Shown here in pieces: positions 7,393 through 11,740 of a stretch of DNA of 11,740 nucleotides. Source of the stretch: Campylobacterales bacterium (lineage in GTDB: Bacteria; Campylobacterota; Campylobacteria; Campylobacterales; SZUA-545); contig JAOXRY010000209.1 in NCBI GenBank assembly GCA_025800305.1, positions 1-11,740 on the forward strand. The letters are read 5' to 3'. The translations under genes were made by a program, and so were the position numbers. How positions within the stretch are numbered: position 1 is the stretch's first letter; each line of letters begins with the position of its first letter. The notes beneath the pieces were generated by a model, which ran no database searches, was not told where the DNA came from, and saw nothing but the letters and a program-made list of their open reading frames with translations.

Positions 7393-7716
7393 TTAAAATT
7401 TTTTTGTGGTTTTGACTCCAACTTTAGCATTTTTAATGATATCTGGTTTAATTATCTTCATTGTTACTTGTGAAATCTCTGAAAATGTATCTCCTAACAT
7501 TTGACAAGTCTCATTAACTGCTACTTCAACCAATTCAAACTTATTTTTCTGAACAAAAAAGGTAACAAACTCAACAATCTTACTATAATCTAAAAACTCA
7601 TCTTTATATTCATACTCTATTTCAAGATCTATTAAAACCTTTTGAGGAAATTCTCTCTCTTCTTTCAAAATCCCAATAATTGTTTCAAACTCTAACTGTT
7701 CAATCTGTATTGTCAT
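7393..7716 (-). CDS. folB: dihydroneopterin aldolase (FolB)
   Basis: A 107-residue protein of the tunnelling (T-)fold family. FolB cleaves 7,8-dihydroneopterin to 6-hydroxymethyl-7,8-dihydropterin and glycolaldehyde in cytoplasmic folate synthesis. Family features visible are IIGILKEER (13-21, with the conserved Glu), DYSKIVEFV (43-51), FELVEVAV (60-67, with the pterin-anchoring Glu64) and IIKPDIIKNAKVGV (88-101, conserved Lys90-Pro). The overall similarity is modest, as is usual for Campylobacterota FolB proteins. The ATG at 7716 is preferred over the TTG one codon upstream; it overlaps the plsY stop as TGATG. The gene sits upstream of the hsrA-type regulator, the same neighbour as I recall in C. 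jejuni. Confidence 0.82.
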   Translation of the reverse strand: MTIQIEQLEFETIIGILKEEREFPQKVLIDLEIEYEYKDEFLDYSKIVEFVTFFVQKNKFELVEVAVNETCQMLGDTFSEISQVTMKIIKPDIIKNAKVGVKTTKKF

Positions 7717-8345
7717 CAAACTACAGCTTTTTCTTGCCCTTTTACAAGTCTAACAATATTAGGAATATGTTTATAAAAAATAAAAAATCCAAGTAAAATA
7801 ATAGGAGTATGAGTTTCTAGCCCATTAAGATCTGGATAGATAAAAAAACTAGAAATGACTGCACCTATAAGTCCTGTTAAAGAAGAGACAGATGAAATCT
7901 TCAACGTTTTCCCTACAATAAGCCACACTAATATACCAGCAACTGCAGATAATGGAGTTAAAGCTACTAAAACTCCAAGCCCTGTTGCAACACCTTTTCC
8001 ACCTTCAAACCAAAGATATGGGCTGAAGCAGTGACCGATTACAGATAGAACACCTATGGTCCAAAGTACGCTTTCATCAAATCCCATCATCATTGCAGCA
8101 AGAATTACAACTACACCTTTTAAAGCATCTAAGGTAACTGTAATAATTCCAAGCTTTTTTGCCAATTGTGGGTTTTTTTCTTTTACAACTCTTAATACGT
8201 TTGTAGCACCAATAGAGCCACTTCCACTTTCTGTAATATTCACATCTGCAAAAAATTTAGCCAGTAAAAGTCCAAAAGGAACTCCCCCTAAAAGATATGC
8301 TATTAAATAAAAAACTATGTTACCATTTGTGAAAAATTCTGCCAT
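7716..8345 (-). CDS. plsY: acyl-phosphate:glycerol-3-phosphate acyltransferase PlsY
   Basis: An inner-membrane enzyme of 209 residues that acylates position 1 of glycerol-3-phosphate with acyl-phosphate made by PlsX, the first step of phospholipid synthesis. Hydrophobic helices lie at about 10-31, 67-85, 93-108, 121-145, 152-170 and 180-192. All three conserved loops are present: SGSGSIGATNVLR (40-52), SPYLWFEGGKGVATGLG (108-124, the phosphate-binding loop) and HIPNIVRLVKG (193-203). The length is normal. The ATG at 8345 has a good AAAGGG Shine-Dalgarno 6-7 nt upstream. Its stop overlaps the folB start (TGATG), so the two are probably co-translated. A 33-bp gap with a possible promoter separates it from the pseudopilin gene. 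Confidence 0.95.
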   Translation of the reverse strand: MAEFFTNGNIVFYLIAYLLGGVPFGLLLAKFFADVNITESGSGSIGATNVLRVVKEKNPQLAKKLGIITVTLDALKGVVVILAAMMMGFDESVLWTIGVLSVIGHCFSPYLWFEGGKGVATGLGVLVALTPLSAVAGILVWLIVGKTLKISSVSSLTGLIGAVISSFFIYPDLNGLETHTPIILLGFFIFYKHIPNIVRLVKGQEKAVV

Positions 8346-8366
8346 TTATATCCCTTTAAAAACCTA

Positions 8367-8375
8367 ATTCTACCA
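8367..8375 (-). promoter_or_regulatory. possible extended -10 element ahead of plsY-folB
   Basis: The minus strand reads TGGTAGAAT here, an extended -10 (TGn plus TAGAAT) about 21 nt upstream of the plsY ATG. No good -35 hexamer is found at the right distance. It would let plsY and folB be expressed apart from the secretion genes. The assignment is weak. Confidence 0.3.
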
Positions 8376-8378
8376 AAA

Positions 8379-8912
8379 TTATTTTTTTCTAATGTCCAAT
8401 GTATTAATAAGCCCAATTTCAAAAAATGTTGGTGTTAGACTTTTCTCTTTATAGTAAATCATCAAAAGATCTTTTTTCTTTTCATTGGTACTTTCATAAA
8501 CTTTAAACTCTTCAAGATTCTCTTTTATTAATAAAAAATCTGTTTTATAGATTTTGTCATTTTCTATTGGAAGAGTAATATTATTTTCACTTTCTAGTCT
8601 TATTAACCTATTCTCCTTTTGCAAAACCGTATAAGTCACATAACTCCCTTCTCTTTCAAAAAGAGAGTTTTTTGTTTTAAGATTAATAAAATCGAACTTT
8701 CTTCCACTATTAATAAAGATCTCATTAGCCTCTAATAGATCTTTATAAAGAACCTCTTTGACTTCATAATCAGAAAAGGTTTTACTCTCTTTTTTATAAA
8801 GAGATTCATACCCTTTTTGAAGATTAAAAGAAGAATTTACTAGAAATAAAACAATTATAGAAAGAAGTGTTACAGAGACAAGGACTTCTATTAAAGAAAA
8901 TGATTTTCTCAT
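8379..8912 (-). CDS. minor pseudopilin-like protein of a type II secretion/pilus system
   Basis: A 177-residue protein with a class III prepilin N-terminus: a short basic leader MRKS, then FSLIEVLVSV. It has the conserved Glu at mature position 5 and a single hydrophobic helix to about residue 27. The usual Gly at position -1 is Ser. The rest is a soluble, charged beta-rich region; YTVLQKENRLIRLE (93-106) vaguely recalls GspJ-type minor pseudopilins, but this is not enough for a symbol. Processed by a prepilin peptidase, it would sit at the tip or within the short pseudopilus that pushes substrates through the outer-membrane secretin. The gene starts within the gspF stop (TAATG), so it is coupled to the platform protein. 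PilV/GspI-like identity is an alternative. Confidence 0.7.
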   Translation of the reverse strand: MRKSFSLIEVLVSVTLLSIIVLFLVNSSFNLQKGYESLYKKESKTFSDYEVKEVLYKDLLEANEIFINSGRKFDFINLKTKNSLFEREGSYVTYTVLQKENRLIRLESENNITLPIENDKIYKTDFLLIKENLEEFKVYESTNEKKKDLLMIYYKEKSLTPTFFEIGLINTLDIRKK

Positions 8913-10129
8913 TAGCCCATATTCATAGAAAAAATTGGAAGAAGCATAGAGACAACAATAAAACCAACAACTCCACCAACAAAAAGCATAAGCATTGGCT
9001 CAAGAAGTGAAAGCATAATTCCAACTCTATCACGGTTTTCTTCAAAATACATTGCTGAAAGATTAGTCAAAATCTTTTGTAATTCGCTTGTCTCCTCTCC
9101 AAGAGCAATCGCTTGAACAAAAGATTCTGGAAGTTTTGCATTTGAACTATTCAGTGCAGCTGAGAACTTACCACCTTCTACTACCTTTTCTGAAGCGTCC
9201 ATAAACACTTTACTTAAAACAGAGTTTCCTAAAATATTTGCAGAAAGTGAAACAGCTTGAACAAAAGGAACTCCAGATCTTAAAAGAACAGATATCATAT
9301 ATGAAAACCTTGCCAATTCAGTTATCATAATGGTTTTTCCAAAAATAGGAAGTTTTAAAAATATAGAATCCATTACATATTTAAAACCCTTACTAAAGTT
9401 CATTGCCAATCCAAAAAGAAAGAAAATTCCAAAAATCACAATTGTTAAAACAAGCCAATAAGCTCCAAGAAAATCACTGGCATTTATTACAAATTGGGTT
9501 ACAGGAGGAAGTTCTTGATTCATCTGATCAAAAATAGAAGTTATTTTAGGAACAACAACTGTAATCATAAAAGCCACCATCAGTATTGATACAGCTACAA
9601 TGAACATTGGATAAAAAAGGTTAGATCTTATCTGTTTACTAATTGCTTCCATCTCTTTAATAAACCTAGATAATTCCTCTAAAACCTCTGCTAAAATTCC
9701 GCCATCTTCTGAAATTTTCACTGACTGAAGATAAAATCTAGGAATTGAAAATATCTTCTGTGTTTCTAAAGCAACGGCAAAACTATTTCCCTCATCTAAA
9801 AGTGTATTTATTGAAGTTAAAAAAGCTGAAATTTTTTTATCTTTTTTATATTGAGTTGAGGCAAGTTTTACTGCATTTACAATAGAAATCCCAGAGTCTA
9901 AATAAATCGCAAGATCTCTGCTTAGATTGGCAAGAACAGAATCTTTTACCATTTCTTTCTTATTCAAAAATGATAAATTAGCAAAAAGTGAGACTTGCTG
10001 TTTTGATATCTTTTCAACAAAGATCCCTCTAGATCTTAGTTTGATTGTTGCATCTTTTTTATCTACACCATCAATAGAACCAGAGTGTTTTTTTCCCTGT
10101 TTGTCTATCCCTCTATACTTAAAAAGCAT
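8912..10129 (-). CDS. gspF: type II secretion/type IV pilus inner-membrane platform protein GspF/PilC
   Basis: A 405-residue polytopic protein of the GspF/PilC family. It opens with the family N-terminus FKYRGIDKQGKKHSGSI (3-19). Two cytoplasmic T2SSF four-helix domains follow (about 66-170 and 268-370), with membrane segments at about 171-196, 222-243 and 373-400. Diagnostic motifs are LARDL-like LSRDLAIYLDSG (69-80), SNLFYPMFI (169-177), VVPKITSIF (192-200), ELPPVTQ (206-212) and the C-terminal LLEPMLMLFVGGVVGF (375-390). The platform connects the GspE/PilB ATPase to pseudopilin assembly. The ATG at 10129 follows AGAGGTGAG, a strong ribosome site. The pseudopilin gene follows directly. No ATPase, major pilin or secretin gene lies in the window, so T2SS and type IV pilus/competence roles cannot be separated with certainty. 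Confidence 0.93.
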   Translation of the reverse strand: MLFKYRGIDKQGKKHSGSIDGVDKKDATIKLRSRGIFVEKISKQQVSLFANLSFLNKKEMVKDSVLANLSRDLAIYLDSGISIVNAVKLASTQYKKDKKISAFLTSINTLLDEGNSFAVALETQKIFSIPRFYLQSVKISEDGGILAEVLEELSRFIKEMEAISKQIRSNLFYPMFIVAVSILMVAFMITVVVPKITSIFDQMNQELPPVTQFVINASDFLGAYWLVLTIVIFGIFFLFGLAMNFSKGFKYVMDSIFLKLPIFGKTIMITELARFSYMISVLLRSGVPFVQAVSLSANILGNSVLSKVFMDASEKVVEGGKFSAALNSSNAKLPESFVQAIALGEETSELQKILTNLSAMYFEENRDRVGIMLSLLEPMLMLFVGGVVGFIVVSMLLPIFSMNMG

Positions 10130-10158
10130 CTCACCTCTAATTTTATTTTTATCTTGTA

Positions 10159-10164
10159 AGTATA
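10159..10164 (-). promoter_or_regulatory. possible -10 element of the gspF operon
   Basis: The minus strand reads TATACT, one mismatch from TATAAT, 30 nt before the gspF ATG. No convincing -35 hexamer is present, which is common in Campylobacterota promoters. It lies in the 121-bp divergent intergenic region, the only non-coding space on this side. Confidence 0.35.
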
Positions 10165-10228
10165 GTCATTGAATCCTTTACACCTATTAAGTAGAAAAAA
10201 GGTTAATAAATAAGTCATTAAAAGAGTG

Positions 10229-10246
10229 TATAATAACTAAAAGGAT
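10229..10246 (+). promoter_or_regulatory. -10 element and ribosome site of the FecR-RCC1 lipoprotein gene
   Basis: A perfect TATAAT lies at 10229-10234 and a Shine-Dalgarno AAGGAT at 10241-10246, 4 nt before the ATG at 10251. The -10 is so close to the start codon that the leader would be only about 10 nt. No -35 match is seen; the upstream DNA is AT-rich. Confidence 0.45.
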
Positions 10247-10250
10247 AAAA

Positions 10251-11740
10251 ATGAAACACTTTAAATTACTTTTAATTTCTGGAATCATTGGAGTTTTTTT
10301 TCTAGGGTGTTCTGAGGAAAAGGTAGCTAAGGCTGAACCTGTTCCTGTTCAAGCAGAGCCTTCTGGAAAAATCATTAAAATTAAGGGTGAAGTTTTTTCA
10401 ACTAAAAATGGTAAAAAAACTCAACTTTCTCTTAATTCAAAGATCTTTCCTGGATCAACATTAGAAACTGGAAAAGATTCATTAGCTAGGGTTCTATTTA
10501 GTGATGGCGGGGTTATTGCTATTGGTAAAGAGAGTAGTTTTGCACTAGAAGATTATTTCTACTCTGAAAATGAAAAAAGAGCAGATATAAACTTTAAAAG
10601 AGGTATGTTTGAAGCAATTAGTGGAAAGATTGGTAAATCTAATCCAGACAAATTTAAGCTAAAAGCTAAAACTGCCACTATGGGTATTAGAGGAACTCAC
10701 ATCGTTGGAAACCTAAAAGATGACGGTGAAGATCTTCTAGCTTGTATTGAAGGAGCTATTGTAGTTGAAGCAAAAGATATCTCTGGAAATATTACTACAG
10801 CACCAGTAAAAGCTGGTATGCAGGTTAAGGTTGATGAGACAAATACAGAGGGAATAAAGCCTTCTAGTATTGAGTATGATGAGATCTTAGCTATTATTAA
10901 TTCAACAGGATTAAAAGGCGGAGAGAAGATTTTAGAAAAAGCTCTTAGAAACCTTAATCCAAAACCTAAAGTAAAAAGAAAAGGTAGTTACTTTCACTTA
11001 GCATTAGGGGTTAACAGAAAAGCAAGAGAGAATGTTAGATACAAACTTATCTCTAAAATTACTGGTGTAAAAATCAACTCGAGAACAGGTGAGTTAAAAG
11101 TTCCTACTCAATTAGTTGAAGATAATCCTATTACAGTTGCAGTAAAAGTAACTGCTAAAGATTATGATGAAACAAAAGAGTATGTAATCCAAAAAGGTGA
11201 TGCAAAAGACTGGGTTGATATTAAAGCAGGAGCAGGTTTTATAGTTGCTCTTAAAAATGATGGAACTCTTTGGGCTTGGGGGAAAAATAACGATGGTCAG
11301 TTAGGACTTGGATATAAGAAATTTGTAATCAAGCCTACAAACGTTTTCTCAAAAATCCCTTTTAAAAGCTTTGATGTTGGTGAGAACTTTGTAGTTGCAG
11401 TTAAAGCAGATGGAACTCTTTGGACTTGGGGGGATAACACAAATGGAAAACTTGGTCTTGATGATTATTCCACAAGAAGAAAACCAACTCAAATAGGAAA
11501 AGAGAAAAACTGGAATAGTGTTTCTGTTGGAGAAAGCCACTCTCTAGCATTAAAAGCTGACGGTTCTTTATGGGCTTGGGGTGAAAATATTGGTGGTAAA
11601 CTAGGTACTGGTGACTCCATAGACTACACAAAACCTACAAAAATCCAAAGTGATACGCCTTGGGAAAAAGTTACAGCTGGTATGGAACACTCTCTTGGTA
11701 TTAAAAAAGATGGAACTCTTTGGGCTTGGGGCGTTAACAG
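10251..11740 (+). CDS. FecR-domain lipoprotein with RCC1-type propeller repeats (partial, C-terminus beyond right edge)
   Basis: I translated this frame directly: 496 codons stay open to the right edge. Residues 1-20 form a lipoprotein signal (basic MKHFK, hydrophobic core, lipobox FLGC with Cys20). Ser at +2 would favour outer-membrane retention by the E. coli rule. A FecR domain follows (about 39-185) with the signature ATMGIRGTH (142-150). A helical and then beta-rich stretch (about 200-320) containing SRTGEL and ITVAVKVTAKD may be Ig- or cadherin-like. From residue 322 come RCC1/ATS1-type repeats, each with DGTLWAWG or a close variant. The FecR domain is otherwise known from periplasmic sensing by sigma regulators and from stand-alone surface proteins; no sigma factor is seen here. 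The likely role is a surface or periplasmic binding protein, function unknown. The gene diverges from gspF across 121 bp. Confidence 0.85.
   Translation, partial: MKHFKLLLISGIIGVFFLGCSEEKVAKAEPVPVQAEPSGKIIKIKGEVFSTKNGKKTQLSLNSKIFPGSTLETGKDSLARVLFSDGGVIAIGKESSFALEDYFYSENEKRADINFKRGMFEAISGKIGKSNPDKFKLKAKTATMGIRGTHIVGNLKDDGEDLLACIEGAIVVEAKDISGNITTAPVKAGMQVKVDETNTEGIKPSSIEYDEILAIINSTGLKGGEKILEKALRNLNPKPKVKRKGSYFHLALGVNRKARENVRYKLISKITGVKINSRTGELKVPTQLVEDNPITVAVKVTAKDYDETKEYVIQKGDAKDWVDIKAGAGFIVALKNDGTLWAWGKNNDGQLGLGYKKFVIKPTNVFSKIPFKSFDVGENFVVAVKADGTLWTWGDNTNGKLGLDDYSTRRKPTQIGKEKNWNSVSVGESHSLALKADGSLWAWGENIGGKLGTGDSIDYTKPTKIQSDTPWEKVTAGMEHSLGIKKDGTLWAWGVN
11214..11740 (+). repeat. tandem in-frame RCC1-type repeats with an exact 150-bp period
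   Basis: Units begin at 11214, 11364, 11514 and 11664 (residues 322, 372, 422, 472); the fourth is cut by the window edge. The core coding for DG(T/S)LW(A/T)WG begins at 11259, 11409, 11559 and 11709, always 150 bp apart, so there has been no net length change between units. Each complete unit is 50 residues: (V/A)G-x3-(V/L)A(L/V)K-x-DG-(T/S)LW-x-WG-x2-(N/I)-x-G-(Q/K)LG, then KPT near position 40. Such repeats form blades of a beta-propeller; seven are usual, so about three more may lie to the right. Confidence 0.85.

Noticed and set aside
7387..7406. A/T palindromic run at the end of folB as a terminator
   Set aside because: There are no G-C pairs in the stem and it overlaps the coding end; it could equally be random AT-rich sequence.
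8056..8310. Plus-strand open frame opposite plsY, and similar ones opposite the kinase (5512-5694) and gspF (9927-10172)
   Set aside because: All lie antisense to well-recognised proteins and show no motif of their own.
11349..11631. Two overlapping open frames on the minus strand
   Set aside because: They are antisense to the RCC1 repeats. The repeated codons create spurious open frames, and no ribosome site or family resemblance is seen.
11214..11740. Regular repeats as a CRISPR-like array
   Set aside because: The period is 150 bp, in frame and inside a coding region, with protein-level RCC1 motifs; there are no spacers or cas genes.

Overview
This is an AT-rich, densely packed bacterial window that looks like Campylobacterota (the former Epsilonproteobacteria). 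Three things support this. The DNA-binding half of the response regulator is very close to HsrA/CosR, a lineage-specific regulator (HP1043 in Helicobacter pylori, Cj0355c in Campylobacter jejuni). The gene order ppx - ferredoxin - hsrA/cosR - folB matches my memory of C. jejuni. The ABC flippase closely resembles PglK of the Campylobacter N-glycosylation pathway. Genus cannot be fixed; an Arcobacter- or Sulfurimonas-like organism is a guess.

Layout: everything from the left edge to about 10130 is on the minus strand, so it is read right to left. First come a type II secretion/type IV pilus-like inner-membrane platform gene (gspF) and a minor pseudopilin. Next are plsY (phospholipid synthesis) and folB (folate synthesis). 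A 76-bp gap with a promoter and a helically phased set of TTAAG boxes leads into an hsrA-type response regulator and an overlapping sensor kinase. A small 2[4Fe-4S] ferredoxin and a Ppx/GppA phosphatase follow. The strand ends with a surface-glycan segment: a PglK-type flippase, a KpsC/KpsS-like capsule glycosyltransferase and the N-terminal part of a NodB-type polysaccharide deacetylase that runs off the left edge. Many of these genes overlap by 1 to 29 bp, which points to translational coupling.

On the plus strand, diverging from gspF, an incomplete gene from 10251 to the right edge encodes a lipoprotein. It has a FecR domain, a linker that may be Ig-like, and at least four RCC1-type propeller repeats of exactly 50 residues (150 bp) each.

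The best candidates for new biology are: (1) an HsrA/CosR orthologue that keeps a complete phosphoacceptor site and sits beside its own kinase, whereas the H. pylori and C. jejuni proteins are orphan regulators; (2) four TTAAG boxes at 22, 22 and 11 bp spacing around its promoter, suggesting autoregulation; (3) the FecR-RCC1 lipoprotein; (4) a PglK flippase coupled to capsule-type enzymes. No RNA genes, insertion sequences or CRISPR arrays were seen, and there is no gene-free stretch longer than about 125 bp.
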